Assembly: GCF_024753215.1 (NCBI RefSeq)
Contig: NZ_JANUGV010000008.1
Span: 1 to 64,000, forward strand
Direction: 5' to 3'
Length of the DNA: 64,000 bases
Origin: Massilia solisilvae
Lineage (GTDB): Bacteria; Pseudomonadota; Gammaproteobacteria; Burkholderiales; Burkholderiaceae_D
The translations under genes were made by a program, and so were the position numbers. Shown piece by piece: positions 9,586 to 18,619 of this stretch (positions are counted from its first letter, which is position 1; the number at the start of each line of letters is the position of its first letter). The notes under the pieces were generated by a model. The model ran no database searches. It was given only the letters and a program-made list of their open reading frames with translations, and had not been told where the DNA came from.

Positions 9586-10311
9586 TCAATTGGCCGGATC
9601 AGTGTCACCGTCCCGCGCAGCGGGCGGGGCGGTTTCATCGGCCTCGTCGGCGGAGAGGCCCAGCAGTTCAATGATTTTGTCGTTGGCTTGCTCCACCCCG
9701 ATGCGCTTGAGCGAGGAGAACAGTTGCACGGTGAACGGAAAGCCTTCGCCTTCCTCGTCCACGTAGCTGTCGAGGATCTTTTGCGTCTGGCGCAGCGTGT
9801 TGGCCTGTTCATTGCGGTTGAGCTTGTCCGCCTTGGTCAGCAGGCAGTGGATCGGCTTGCCCGTGGGGGCGAACCATTCCAGCATCTGCACGTCCAGGTC
9901 GGTGAACGGGCGGCGCGAATCCATGATCAGCACCAGCGCGGCCAGCTGCTCGCGGCGCTGGACGTAGTCGCCCAGGAGCTTTTGCCAGTGCAGCTTGGCC
10001 GAGCCCGACACTTCGGCGTAGCCGTAGCCGGGCAGGTCCACCAGCATGGCCTCGATTTCGTCCACCCGCACCGGGTCGTGCCGGTGCTGGGCGACGTGGG
10101 CGCCGCCGATCGAGAAATAGTTGATGTGCTGGGTGCGGCCCGGCGTCTTGGACGCGAAGGCGAGGCGGTTTTGGTTGGTCAGGATGTTGATCGCCGTCGA
10201 CTTGCCGGCGTTCGAGCGGCCCGCGAATGCAATCTCCGGCACATGCGTGTCCGGTAGGTCGCGCAGGTGGTTGACGGTGGTAAAAAAACGGGCTTGCCAG
10301 AGCTTGGACAT
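9586..10311 (-). CDS. engB: Ribosome biogenesis GTP-binding protein EngB/YsxC
   Basis: A 241-residue GTPase of the TrmE-Era-EngA-EngB-Septin group, needed for large ribosomal subunit assembly. G1 is GRSNAGKST, G3 is DLPGYGYAEV and G4 is TKADKLNR. I start at the ATG at 10311 (MSKLWQARFF), which matches the usual N-terminus of the family; the longer reading from 10365 would run through the promoter region. The C-terminus is extended by about 20 acidic and Ala/Pro-rich residues after the GTPase fold. It is probably transcribed with hemB. The opposite-strand neighbour is cytochrome c4, a pairing common in Burkholderiales. Confidence 0.95.
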   Translation of the reverse strand: MSKLWQARFFTTVNHLRDLPDTHVPEIAFAGRSNAGKSTAINILTNQNRLAFASKTPGRTQHINYFSIGGAHVAQHRHDPVRVDEIEAMLVDLPGYGYAEVSGSAKLHWQKLLGDYVQRREQLAALVLIMDSRRPFTDLDVQMLEWFAPTGKPIHCLLTKADKLNRNEQANTLRQTQKILDSYVDEEGEGFPFTVQLFSSLKRIGVEQANDKIIELLGLSADEADETAPPAARDGDTDPAN

Positions 10312-10355
10312 GTGGGGACGAAAGAACAACAAAATGGAGCTACACGGAAACAAGC

Positions 10356-10367
10356 TATTGTACAATA
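10356..10367. promoter_or_regulatory. Palindromic shared -10 candidate between engB and cytochrome c4
   Basis: TATTGTACAATA is a perfect palindrome that offers TACAAT as a -10 box on both strands (10361-10366 forward, 10357-10362 reverse). It lies between the divergent starts of engB and the cytochrome c4 gene. No strong -35 accompanies either, so this is a candidate only. Confidence 0.4.
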
Positions 10368-10464
10368 AGGGGTTACTGACTGTTGCGACGCCTCGCAGGA
10401 CGTCACCGCAAGGCCCATGCGCTGGTCAGGGTTGCAGGTTTTTTGACTCTATTAGGGTGCTTGA

Positions 10465-11127
10465 ATGAATCGTGTGTCGTTATCGTTTTTGAAATCGTTG
10501 GTGGTTGCATCCCTGGCTGTCTCCGGCTTTGCCTGCGCAGCAGACGCGCAGCATGCCGCAGCCAAGGCCGACCCGGCCAAGGGTGCGACCCTGTTTGACT
10601 CGGGCGACGCGGCACGCGGCGTGCCGGCCTGCGCTTCCTGCCACGGCGCGGGCGGCAACTCGGCCATCGCCACCAATCCGAAGATCGGCGGCCAGTTCGA
10701 GCAGTACGTGTACAAGCAACTGGTGGACTTCACCACGCCGAACCGCAACCAGGCGATCATGACCACCTACGCCAAGGCGCTGTCGGACGACGAGAAGAAA
10801 AACATCGCCGCCTACCTGGCAACCCAGAAGCCGACGGCCGGCGCAGCGCGCAACAAGGATACCGTCGAGCTGGGCCGCAAGATCTACCGCGGCGGCATCG
10901 CCGACAAGGGCGTGGCGGCCTGCGCCAGCTGCCACGGCGCCACCGGCAGCGGCATCCCCGCCAAGTATCCGCGCCTGGCTGGCCAGCACCAGGACTACAC
11001 CGTGGCCCAGCTCGAAGCATTCAAGGCTGGCGCCCGCAACAACAGCGTGGAAATGACCGCCCTGTCCAAGCGCCTGACCACCGACGAGATGAAGGCCGTG
11101 GCCGACTACGTCGCCGGCCTGAAGTAA
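10465..11127 (+). CDS. Dihaem cytochrome c4-type protein
   Basis: A 220-residue periplasmic electron carrier with two class I cytochrome c domains. A signal peptide covers about residues 1-25 (ending FACAADAQH). The two haem-binding motifs are both CASCHG, one per half, and each half has a downstream Met that may be the axial ligand (QAIMTTY in the first, SVEMTAL in the second). This is the usual layout of cytochrome c4, which passes electrons from the bc1 complex to terminal oxidases. ResB and CcsA, which attach haem to such proteins, follow on the same strand after a terminator. Confidence 0.93.
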   Translation: MNRVSLSFLKSLVVASLAVSGFACAADAQHAAAKADPAKGATLFDSGDAARGVPACASCHGAGGNSAIATNPKIGGQFEQYVYKQLVDFTTPNRNQAIMTTYAKALSDDEKKNIAAYLATQKPTAGAARNKDTVELGRKIYRGGIADKGVAACASCHGATGSGIPAKYPRLAGQHQDYTVAQLEAFKAGARNNSVEMTALSKRLTTDEMKAVADYVAGLK

Positions 11128-11150
11128 TAGCAATTCAGGCGTAAATCGAG

Positions 11151-11180
11151 GGGCAGCAGCGTAAGCTGGCTGCCCTTTTT
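11151..11180 (+). terminator. Rho-independent terminator after cytochrome c4
   Basis: GGGCAGC (11151-11157) pairs with GCTGCCC (11169-11175); a nested AGC/GCT pair shortens the loop, and five T follow at 11176-11180. Confidence 0.85.
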
Positions 11181-11227
11181 GCTGTATGCTCGCGTAGTCA
11201 CAACGGGCACCTTGGATGTTTTAGAGA

Positions 11228-13315
11228 ATGAGTACCACTGGGATTGAACTGAAAACGCGGCGCCGCGGCCTTGCCGAGACGGTCGAGCTGGTCTCGTCGA
11301 TGCGTTTTGCGATCAGCCTGCTCGTGATTATCGCGATCGCGGCGATCATCGGCACGGTGATGAAGCAGAACGAGCCGATGCCGAACTACATCAACCAGTT
11401 CGGGCCATTCTGGTACGAAATCTTCGGCCGCCTGGGCCTGTACGCGCTGTACTCGGCCTGGTGGTTCCTGGCGATCATGGCGGTCCTGATCGTCTCGACC
11501 GGTCTGTGCGTGCTGCGCAACACGCCCAAGATGCTGCGCGACATGCGCAGCTGGCGCGACAACGTGCGCGAGCAGTCGCTGCGCAACTTCCACCACAAAG
11601 TCGAATGGAACGCCGGGCAGGCGCCGGCCGAGCTGGCCAGCCAGGCGGCGGCGCGCCTGCAGCATGCCGGATACGGCGTGAAGGTGGTGGAAAAGGACAA
11701 CGGCCTGCTGGTGGCCGCCAAGAAGGGCGCGGGCAACAAGTTCGGCTACATCTTCGCGCACACGGCCATCATCGTCATTTTGCTGGGCGGCATGCTCGAC
11801 TCCGAACTGCCGATCCGCTTCCAGCAATGGTTCTTCGGCAAGACGCCGTTCAACGGCAGCGGCGTGCTGATCTCCGACGTGCCGGCCAAGCACCGCCTCG
11901 GGCTTTCCAATCCCACCTTCCGCGGCAATACCTTGATCGCCGAAGGGCAGTCGAGCCAGACGGCGATCATCCCGCAGGCGTCCGGCGTGCTGCTGCAGGA
12001 CCTGCCGTTCACGATCCAGCTGAACAAGTTCATCATCGATTTCTACTCGACCGGCATGCCCAAGCTGTTCGCCAGCGAAGTGGTGATCCGCGATAACGAG
12101 ACCGGCAAGACCTTCCCCGGCACGATCAAGGTCAACCAGCCGCTGATCTACAAGGGCGTGGCCATCTACCAGTCGAGCTTCGAGGACGGCGGCAGCAAGC
12201 TCAAGCTGACCGGCTACCCGATGGCGGGGCCGGACGCCAGGCCGTTCCAGCTGAACGGCGAAGTGGGCTCGTCCACCGACCTCAAGCGTGGCGACGTGTC
12301 GTATGCCGTCGAATGGTCGGGCTTCCGGCCGTTCAACGTCGAAAATATGGGCAGCAACGATGCCCGCGCCGTGGCCAAGGGCAAGTCGCTGGAAGAGCAG
12401 CTCGCCGCGAGCCTGGACAAGCATTCCGGCTCGGCCGGCAAGAACGCCAACAACAAGGACCTGAAGAACGTGGGCCCGTCGGTGCAGTACAAGCTGCGCG
12501 ACGCGACCGGGCAGGCGCGCGAGTTCATGAACTACATGCAGCCGGTCACGCTCGACGGCGCCGAGGTGTTCCTGTCCGGCGTGCGCGCCAACCCCGACGA
12601 CAACTTCAGCTTCCTGCGCATCCCGGCCGACGACCAGCACACCGTGCACGAGTGGATGCTGCTGCGCGCCGCGCTGGCAGACCCGGCCTTGCGCGCCGAG
12701 GCCGCCCGCCGCTACGCCGCGCGCGCGATGTCCGGCGCCACCCCGGCCGGCCTGGCCGCGCAGCTGCAGGAATCGGCGCAGCGCTCGCTTGGCATTTTTG
12801 CCGGCGACGGCCGCCAGGGCGGCTTCGTGGCCGTCTCGCGCTTCCTGGAAAAGATTCCGCCGGCCGAGCAGGAGAAGGCCGCGACGATCTTCATGAAGAT
12901 GCTCAACGGCACGATGTGGGAGCTGTGGCAAGTTGCGCATGAGCACAACGGGCTGGCGCCGGTCGAGGCCAGCGAGCCGCATGGCCGCTTCCTGCAACTG
13001 GCCACCAATGCCCTGTCGGACAGCTTCTTTTACGGCGCCCCTGTCTACCTGCAGCTGGACGACTTCGTTGAGGTAAAGGCGTCGGTGCTGCAGGTGACGC
13101 GCTCGCCGGGCAAGAAAGTCGTGTACCTCGGCTGCCTGCTGCTGGTTGCGGGCGTGTTCGCGATGTTCTACATCCGCGAGCGCCGCCTGTGGATCTGGAT
13201 CCGCGGCGAGACCGGCGGCAGCACGGCCCTGATGGCGATGAGCACCCAGCGCAAGACGCTCGACTTTGAACGCGAGTTCGACGACCTGAAGACGAAGCTG
13301 CCACAATCGGCGTAA
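11228..13315 (+). CDS. resB: Cytochrome c biogenesis protein ResB (Ccs1)
   Basis: A 695-residue inner-membrane component of the system II cytochrome c maturation complex. Together with CcsA it carries haem across the membrane and ligates it to CXXCH apocytochromes. Membrane helices appear near residues 24-45 (FAISLLVIIAIAAIIGTV), 75-95, 165-185 (FGYIFAHTAIIVILLGGML) and 625-645 (VVYLGCLLLVAGVFAMFYI). The long periplasmic domain lies between the third and the last. The haem-ligand-type histidine is in FAHTAII. The C-terminal basic/acidic tail is cytoplasmic. It is followed after 29 bases by ccsA, with GGAG before that gene, so both are one operon that probably continues to msrP and msrQ. Confidence 0.95.
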   Translation: MSTTGIELKTRRRGLAETVELVSSMRFAISLLVIIAIAAIIGTVMKQNEPMPNYINQFGPFWYEIFGRLGLYALYSAWWFLAIMAVLIVSTGLCVLRNTPKMLRDMRSWRDNVREQSLRNFHHKVEWNAGQAPAELASQAAARLQHAGYGVKVVEKDNGLLVAAKKGAGNKFGYIFAHTAIIVILLGGMLDSELPIRFQQWFFGKTPFNGSGVLISDVPAKHRLGLSNPTFRGNTLIAEGQSSQTAIIPQASGVLLQDLPFTIQLNKFIIDFYSTGMPKLFASEVVIRDNETGKTFPGTIKVNQPLIYKGVAIYQSSFEDGGSKLKLTGYPMAGPDARPFQLNGEVGSSTDLKRGDVSYAVEWSGFRPFNVENMGSNDARAVAKGKSLEEQLAASLDKHSGSAGKNANNKDLKNVGPSVQYKLRDATGQAREFMNYMQPVTLDGAEVFLSGVRANPDDNFSFLRIPADDQHTVHEWMLLRAALADPALRAEAARRYAARAMSGATPAGLAAQLQESAQRSLGIFAGDGRQGGFVAVSRFLEKIPPAEQEKAATIFMKMLNGTMWELWQVAHEHNGLAPVEASEPHGRFLQLATNALSDSFFYGAPVYLQLDDFVEVKASVLQVTRSPGKKVVYLGCLLLVAGVFAMFYIRERRLWIWIRGETGGSTALMAMSTQRKTLDFEREFDDLKTKLPQSA

Positions 13316-13344
13316 GCTGTCGGTCGCGGACCCAGGAGAACAAG

Positions 13345-14502
13345 ATGGAAATTTCGCAAACCCAAGTGAGTACCTACACCCAGGAGCCGGGCTATTTCCG
13401 GCGCCTCAATGCCATCGACTGGCTCTACGGCATTGCGCTGTTTGCCGCGGCTGGTTTCGCGCTGCACCGTTACGGCGCCTACATGGACGTGTACGAGCAG
13501 GGCATCCTGCTGGCGGCCGCCCCCACCTTTGCCGCACTCGGCTGGCACTGGAAGCCGGTGCGCTGGCTGATCCCGCTGGTGGCCCTGCTGGCGCTGGCCG
13601 CGATCGGCCTGTACGGCGGCACGCTCGACGCGGCCAACCAGAAATTCTTCCTCAAGTACATGCTGTCGAGCCAGTCCGCGATTTTGTGGATGAGCGCGCT
13701 GTTCGTGTTCTCGACCGGCTTCTACTGGCTGGGCCTGGCCACCCGCTCGCCGTTCGGCTTTGCGGTCGGCTCCAAGCTGTGCTGGGCCGCGGTCGTGATC
13801 GGCTTTACCGGCATGATGGTGCGCTGGTACGAGTCCTACCTGATCGGCAGCGACGTCGGTCACATCCCGGTGTCGAACCTGTACGAAGTGTTCATCCTGT
13901 TCTCGATGATCACCGCGATGTTTTACCTGTACTACGAGCAGCGTTACGGCACGGCCCAGCTCGGCCCGTTCGTGCTGCTGGTCATTGCGGCCGCGGTTGC
14001 TTTCCTGCTCTGGTACACGGTCTCGCGCGACGCCGCCGAGATCCAGCCGCTGGTGCCTGCGCTGCAGAGCTGGTGGATGAAGATCCACGTGCCGGCCAAC
14101 TTCATCGGTTACGGCACGTTTGCCCTGGCCGCCGGCGTGGGCGCGGCCTACCTGCTCAAGTCGCACGGCATCCTGGCCGACCGCCTGCCGTCGCTGGAAG
14201 TGCTGGACGACGTGATGTACAAGGCGATCTCGGTCGGCTTCGCGTTCTTCACCGTCGCCACCATCCTCGGCGCGCTGTGGGCGGCCGAAGCCTGGGGCGG
14301 CTACTGGTCGTGGGACCCGAAGGAGACCTGGGCCCTGATCGTCTGGCTCAACTACGCCGCCTGGCTGCACATGCGCCTGATGTCCGGCCTGCGCGGGCGC
14401 GCCGCCGCGTGGTGGGCGCTGGGCGGACTGATCGTGACCACCTTCGCCTTCCTCGGCGTGAACATGTTCCTGTCGGGCCTGCATTCCTACGGCAAGCTCT
14501 GA
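13345..14502 (+). CDS. ccsA: Cytochrome c biogenesis protein CcsA/ResC (haem handling protein)
   Basis: A 385-residue polytopic membrane protein of the haem handling protein family. The tryptophan-rich WWD segment is clear near residues 315-330 (WGGYWSWDPKETWALIVW). Conserved histidines that serve as haem ligands lie in KIHVPANFIGYG and AAWLHMRLM. About eight hydrophobic segments can be seen. It forms the CcsBA-type synthase with ResB, encoded just upstream. An 82-base gap separates it from msrP. Databases often call this protein CcsB; the function is the same. Confidence 0.95.
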   Translation: MEISQTQVSTYTQEPGYFRRLNAIDWLYGIALFAAAGFALHRYGAYMDVYEQGILLAAAPTFAALGWHWKPVRWLIPLVALLALAAIGLYGGTLDAANQKFFLKYMLSSQSAILWMSALFVFSTGFYWLGLATRSPFGFAVGSKLCWAAVVIGFTGMMVRWYESYLIGSDVGHIPVSNLYEVFILFSMITAMFYLYYEQRYGTAQLGPFVLLVIAAAVAFLLWYTVSRDAAEIQPLVPALQSWWMKIHVPANFIGYGTFALAAGVGAAYLLKSHGILADRLPSLEVLDDVMYKAISVGFAFFTVATILGALWAAEAWGGYWSWDPKETWALIVWLNYAAWLHMRLMSGLRGRAAAWWALGGLIVTTFAFLGVNMFLSGLHSYGKL

Positions 14503-14584
14503 CGGGCCTGGCTGGCTTCCTGCACCACCGGCAAGAGTGGTGTAAAGTGCATTGTCCGACCTGACAATGTTGCCGGAGCCAGCC

Positions 14585-15559
14585 ATGCTGATCAAACCTA
14601 GCCGGGGCGCGAGCGAGCCGCCCGCCTCAAGCATCACGCCGCGCGAGGTGTACGAAGCGCGGCGCGAGTTCATTGCCCGCGTGGCCGCCACCGCCGTGGC
14701 CGGCACCTCGATTTGGGAAATGGCCAACCGGCAGGCTTTCGCGCAAGGCGCTACGGCGCGGCTGGCGGCCAGGGCCAATCCGGCATTCTCGACGTCCGAA
14801 AAGCGGACCGCGTTCAAGGACGCGACCAGCTACAACAACTTCTACGAATTCGGCACCGACAAGGGCGACCCGGCCCAGAACGCGCACACCCTGCGCACCC
14901 GGCCGTGGACGGTCGCCATCGAAGGCGAGGTCAAGAAACCTTTGACCCTCGATATCGACAGCCTGCTCAAGCTGGCGTCGCTGGAAGAGCGCGTATACCG
15001 GCTGCGCTGTGTGGAAGGCTGGTCGATGGTGATCCCGTGGATCGGCTATTCGCTGTCGAACCTCATCAGGCACGTCGAGCCGCTTAGCAGCGCCAAGTAC
15101 GTCGAATTCATCAGCCTGGCGGACCCGAAGCAGATGCCCGGCGTGCGCAGCGGCGTGCTCGACTGGCCCTACGTCGAGGGCCTGCGCATGGACGAGGCGA
15201 TGCACCCGCTGGCCCTGCTCACGCTGGGCATGTACGGCCAGGTGCTGCCGAACCAGAACGGGGCGCCGGTGCGCGTGGTGGTGCCGTGGAAGTACGGCTT
15301 CAAGTCGGCCAAGTCGATCGTCAAGATCCGCTTCGTCAAAGAACAGCCGCGCACCTCGTGGATGGTGGCCGGTCCGAATGAGTATGGCTTCTATTCGAAC
15401 GTGAACCCGAACGTGGATCATCCGCGCTGGTCGCAGGCCAGCGAGCGCCGTATCGGCGAGGACGGTTTTTTCAAACCCAAGCGCAAGACGCTCATGTTCA
15501 ACGGCTACAACGAGGTCGCCTCGTTGTACGCCGGCATGGACCTGCGCAAGTTCTTCTGA
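14585..15559 (+). CDS. msrP: Protein-methionine-sulfoxide reductase catalytic subunit MsrP (YedY)
   Basis: A 324-residue Tat-exported molybdoenzyme that reduces oxidised methionines in periplasmic proteins. I start at the ATG at 14585 because GGAG lies 6 bases upstream (14575-14578). The Tat signal has R26-R27 in YEARREFIARVAATAVAG. The molybdenum-ligating cysteine is C142 in YRLRCVEGWSM. Other sulfite-oxidase-fold elements are GYSLSNLI and PVRVVVPWKYGFKSAKSI. It is followed after 2 bases by msrQ, its haem-containing membrane partner. Placement behind ccsA suggests co-expression of periplasmic redox functions. Confidence 0.96.
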   Translation: MLIKPSRGASEPPASSITPREVYEARREFIARVAATAVAGTSIWEMANRQAFAQGATARLAARANPAFSTSEKRTAFKDATSYNNFYEFGTDKGDPAQNAHTLRTRPWTVAIEGEVKKPLTLDIDSLLKLASLEERVYRLRCVEGWSMVIPWIGYSLSNLIRHVEPLSSAKYVEFISLADPKQMPGVRSGVLDWPYVEGLRMDEAMHPLALLTLGMYGQVLPNQNGAPVRVVVPWKYGFKSAKSIVKIRFVKEQPRTSWMVAGPNEYGFYSNVNPNVDHPRWSQASERRIGEDGFFKPKRKTLMFNGYNEVASLYAGMDLRKFF

Positions 15560-15561
15560 CG

Positions 15562-16176
15562 ATGGCTTTCAACCCGACGCCAAGGCAAACCGCGCTGGCC
15601 AAGGCCGTCGTCTTCGTGCTGGCGCTGGCGCCCCTCGCGCGCATCGTGCTGCAGGCCGGCGACCAGACCAATCCGCTCGAATTCATCACCCACGGCACCG
15701 GCGACTGGACCTTGTACCTGCTGTGCATCACGCTCGCGGTCACGCCGGTGCGCCGGATAACGGGGCTGAACTGGCTGCTGAAGCTGCGGCGCGTGCTGGG
15801 CCTGTTCGCGTTTTTCTACGCCACGCTGCACTTCGTGACCTTCATCTGGTTCGACCATTTCTTCGACCTTGCCGCGATCTGGAAGGACGTGCGCAAGCGG
15901 CCGTTCATCACGGTCGGCTTCGCGGCCTTCGTCCTGCTGATCCCCTTGGCCGCGACCAGCACCAACGCGATGGTGCGCCGGCTCGGCGGCAAGCGCTGGC
16001 AGGCGCTGCACCGGCTCATCTACCTGATCGCGCCGCTCGGCGTGCTCCACTACTGGTGGATGAAGGCGGCCAAGAACAACATCGGCAAGCCGATGCTGTT
16101 TGCCTTGATTGTCGCGGCATTGCTGGCCGCGCGGCTGTACTGGAATCGCGCAAAAGTGCAGGCCGCGCGCGCTTGA
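15562..16176 (+). CDS. msrQ: Haem-binding membrane subunit MsrQ (YedZ)
   Basis: A 204-residue membrane protein of the ferric-reductase-like family that passes quinone-pool electrons to MsrP. Five or six membrane helices are visible. Haem-ligand histidines occur in YATLHFVTFIWFDHFF, LHRLIYLIAPLGVLHYWW. Length is usual for the family. It starts two bases after the msrP stop. It is the last gene of this plus-strand run; the next gene, an Rpn-type nuclease, looks unrelated. Confidence 0.95.
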   Translation: MAFNPTPRQTALAKAVVFVLALAPLARIVLQAGDQTNPLEFITHGTGDWTLYLLCITLAVTPVRRITGLNWLLKLRRVLGLFAFFYATLHFVTFIWFDHFFDLAAIWKDVRKRPFITVGFAAFVLLIPLAATSTNAMVRRLGGKRWQALHRLIYLIAPLGVLHYWWMKAAKNNIGKPMLFALIVAALLAARLYWNRAKVQAARA

Positions 16177-16219
16177 GGCGCCACTAAACCGCTGCGTGCG
16201 GCCCGGCTAGACTGGGTCG

Positions 16220-17302
16220 ATGTCCGCCAATCACGACCTCGGCTACAAGCAACTGTTCGCGCATCCGGAGATGGTGCGCGATCTCCTCGTGGGCTTTGCC
16301 GACCTCGATTGTTTCAGCAATCTTGAGGTGGGCGCGTTCGAGCGAGTGAACGCAAGCTACGTCAGCGAGCAATTTTCCGAGCGCCACGGCGACATGGTCT
16401 GGAAGGTGCGCTTGTCCGATCACGTCATCTACGTCTATTTGCTGCTGGAGTTCCAGTCGCGTCCGGAGCGCTGGATGGCGCTGCGGATGCAGGTCTACGT
16501 CGGATTGCTCTATCAGGATTTACTCAAGAGGCACGAAATCGATCCGTCAATTGGGCTTCCGCCTGTTCTGCCCGTCGTTTTTTACACTGGTGCAAGCGCA
16601 TGGCACGCAAGTGACGAGTTGCGCAGTTTGATCGCCGAAGGGCCTGAGCAGCTAAACCGTTACCAGGCCAGCCAACGCTATCTGTTGATCGACCAGCGCC
16701 GGATCGATCCGGAGGCGCTGGCCCGGACGCGAAACCTGGTCGCAATATTGTTGAGGATCGAACTATCCGAGTCCCCGCAAGTTCTAATGGATGCGTTGGC
16801 AGTGCTTGGCGCCTGGTTGGCTGGAGAGGAGCAGGCTGCTCTTCTGCACAGCATTCTTGGCTGGATAGGGCGTCTGGACAAGGGGGGCGGGAGCGTCCCG
16901 GATGTACAACAGGTGATGGGGGAATCAGCGATGGGCGAACGATTTCAGCGCCGCTACGGGAGTCTGCTTGAAGGCGTGATCGATATATGCCGCCAGGAGG
17001 GGCTCACGCAGGGGCGCGCACAAGGACTTGCGGAAGGTCGTGCGGAAGGTCGTGCAGAAGGTCGTGCAGAAGGTCGTGCAGAAGGTCGTGCGGAGGGGCT
17101 CGAAGAAGGGATCGAAGAAGGGATTGAAGAAGGGCGAATTCTGGAAAAACGCGCAGTGCTCAAGCGCCTGCTGCTGGCGAGATTCGGAGAGGTCGGAGCG
17201 TCCGCCACGTTACGGATCGACAGCGCGAACGACGCCGAGCTCGAACGATGGATTGACCGTGTACTTGGCGCCGACAGTGTCGACGCAGTCCTGAACACCT
17301 GA
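16220..17302 (+). CDS. Rpn-family recombination-promoting nuclease / YhgA-like putative transposase
   Basis: A 360-residue protein of the Rpn/YhgA family (PD-(D/E)XK fold), whose E. coli members promote RecA-independent recombination and act as DNA endonucleases. The N-terminus has the typical DLGYKQLFAHPEMVRDLL. The catalytic core is probably D56 region GDMVWKVRLSD followed by LLEFQS. The middle is helical. Near residues 270-305 a run of EGRA tetrads (five 12-base units, 17030-17089) followed by EEGI units (17099-17134) forms a charged, extended or coiled segment. Base composition and codon use look less GC-biased than the neighbours, a sign of lateral transfer. It sits alone between msrQ and lysA. 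Confidence 0.85.
   Translation: MSANHDLGYKQLFAHPEMVRDLLVGFADLDCFSNLEVGAFERVNASYVSEQFSERHGDMVWKVRLSDHVIYVYLLLEFQSRPERWMALRMQVYVGLLYQDLLKRHEIDPSIGLPPVLPVVFYTGASAWHASDELRSLIAEGPEQLNRYQASQRYLLIDQRRIDPEALARTRNLVAILLRIELSESPQVLMDALAVLGAWLAGEEQAALLHSILGWIGRLDKGGGSVPDVQQVMGESAMGERFQRRYGSLLEGVIDICRQEGLTQGRAQGLAEGRAEGRAEGRAEGRAEGRAEGLEEGIEEGIEEGRILEKRAVLKRLLLARFGEVGASATLRIDSANDAELERWIDRVLGADSVDAVLNT
17030..17134 (+). repeat. 12-base tandem repeats inside the Rpn-type gene
   Basis: Five units of GCRGAAGGTCGT (17030-17089), R being A or G, encode repeated EGRA. After a variant unit, three related units (CTCGAAGAAGGG, ATCGAAGAAGGG, ATTGAAGAAGGG; to 17134) encode EEG repeats. The unit length is a multiple of three, so copy number change would alter protein length without a frameshift. 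Confidence 0.9.
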
Positions 17303-17306
17303 TTCG

Positions 17307-17330
17307 CCGGCGCCGCAGCCGCAGCGCCGG
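17307..17330. terminator. Hairpin between convergent Rpn-type and lysA genes
   Basis: CCGGCGC (17307-17313) pairs with GCGCCGG (17324-17330) around a 10-base loop in the 37-base gap between the two stops. No T-run follows on either strand, so termination activity is uncertain. Confidence 0.35.
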
Positions 17331-17339
17331 CCACATCAC

Positions 17340-18617
17340 TTACCTGATGATCGTCTCCAGCGCGTACAGCTCTTCCGGCTTCTCGCGGCGGCGCACCAGG
17401 TGCACCTTGTCGCCGTCAACGATCACTTCAGCCGCGCGGCCGCGGGTGTTGTAGTTCGACGCCATCGACATGCCGTAGGCGCCGGCGGTCATCATCGCCA
17501 GCAGGTCGCCCGGCTGCACGGCCAGTTCGCGGCCGCGCGCCAGCCAGTCGCCGGACTCGCAGATCGGGCCGACCAGGTCGTAGCACAGCGCCTTGCCTTC
17601 ACGCGGCGTGACCGGCTGCACCGCCATCCAGGCTTCGTACAGGGTCGGGCGCATCATGTCGTTCATCGCCGCGTCCACCACGCAGAAATTCTTTTCCTCG
17701 CCCGGCTTGAGGAACTCGATCGACATCAGCAACGCGCCGGCGTTGGCCACGATCGAGCGGCCCGGCTCGAAGATCACCTTGATCGGCTTGCCGTCGTACT
17801 TGGCGGCGCGCCAGGCGTCGATGCGCTGGAATACGCGGCCGATGTATTCGCCCACCGGCACCGGCGGCTCGTCGCCCGCCGCCCCGTAGTTCACGCCGAT
17901 GCCCCCGCCAATGTCGAGGTGGTGCAGATGAATGCCCTCGGCGGCCAGCGTGTCGATCAGGTCGATCAGCTTGTCCAGCGCTTCCAGCAGCGGCGCGTCG
18001 TCCAGCAGCTGCGAGCCGATGTGGCAGTCGATGCCCGCCACTTCCAGGTGCGGCAGGCGGGCGGCGGCGCGGTAGGTGTCCAGCGCATCCGAGAACGCCA
18101 CACCGAACTTGTTCGCTTTCAGGCCGGTGGAGATATAGGGGTGGGTCTTGGCGTCCACGTCCGGGTTCACGCGCAGCGACACCTTGGCGCGCTTGCCCAT
18201 CTGGCCGGCCACATCGTTCAGGCGATGCAGCTCGGGGATCGACTCGACGTTGAAGCACAGGATGCCCTTGTCGAGCGCCAGCTTCATTTCCTCGACGGTT
18301 TTGCCCACGCCCGAGAAGATCACCTTGCCCGGGTCGGCTCCCGCTGCCAGCGCGCGCAGCAGTTCGCCGCCCGATACGATGTCAAAGCCCGCGCCTTCGC
18401 GTACCAGCAGGTCCAGCACCGCCAGGTTCGAGTTGGCCTTCATTGCATAGCACACCAGCGCATCGCGGCCGCGGCAGGCGTCGGCGTAGGCGTGGAAGTT
18501 TTCCAGCAGCGCGGCCTTGGAATACACATAGGTCGGGGTACCGAATTGCGCGGCAATTTGGGACAAAGGGACGCTTTCGGCGTTCAGGACGCCGTTTTGG
18601 TACGAAAAGTGCGACAT
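17340..18617 (-). CDS. lysA: Diaminopimelate decarboxylase
   Basis: A 425-residue pyridoxal-phosphate enzyme that converts meso-diaminopimelate to L-lysine, the last step of lysine synthesis. The PLP lysine is in VCYAMKANSNLAVL. HIGSQL, GGGIGVNYG and EPGRSIVANAG are barrel motifs of the alanine-racemase-like fold. The C-terminal CESGDWLARGR provides the active-site cysteine from the partner subunit. It begins MSHFSYQNGVLNAESVPL. The start codon is two bases past the lptM stop, so the two are coupled, as in many Proteobacteria. Confidence 0.97.
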   Translation of the reverse strand: MSHFSYQNGVLNAESVPLSQIAAQFGTPTYVYSKAALLENFHAYADACRGRDALVCYAMKANSNLAVLDLLVREGAGFDIVSGGELLRALAAGADPGKVIFSGVGKTVEEMKLALDKGILCFNVESIPELHRLNDVAGQMGKRAKVSLRVNPDVDAKTHPYISTGLKANKFGVAFSDALDTYRAAARLPHLEVAGIDCHIGSQLLDDAPLLEALDKLIDLIDTLAAEGIHLHHLDIGGGIGVNYGAAGDEPPVPVGEYIGRVFQRIDAWRAAKYDGKPIKVIFEPGRSIVANAGALLMSIEFLKPGEEKNFCVVDAAMNDMMRPTLYEAWMAVQPVTPREGKALCYDLVGPICESGDWLARGRELAVQPGDLLAMMTAGAYGMSMASNYNTRGRAAEVIVDGDKVHLVRRREKPEELYALETIIR

Positions 18618-18619
18618 GT

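Noticed and set aside
17030..17134. 12-base direct repeats as a CRISPR or origin iteron array
   Set aside because: The units are contiguous, without spacers, and lie inside a coding frame.
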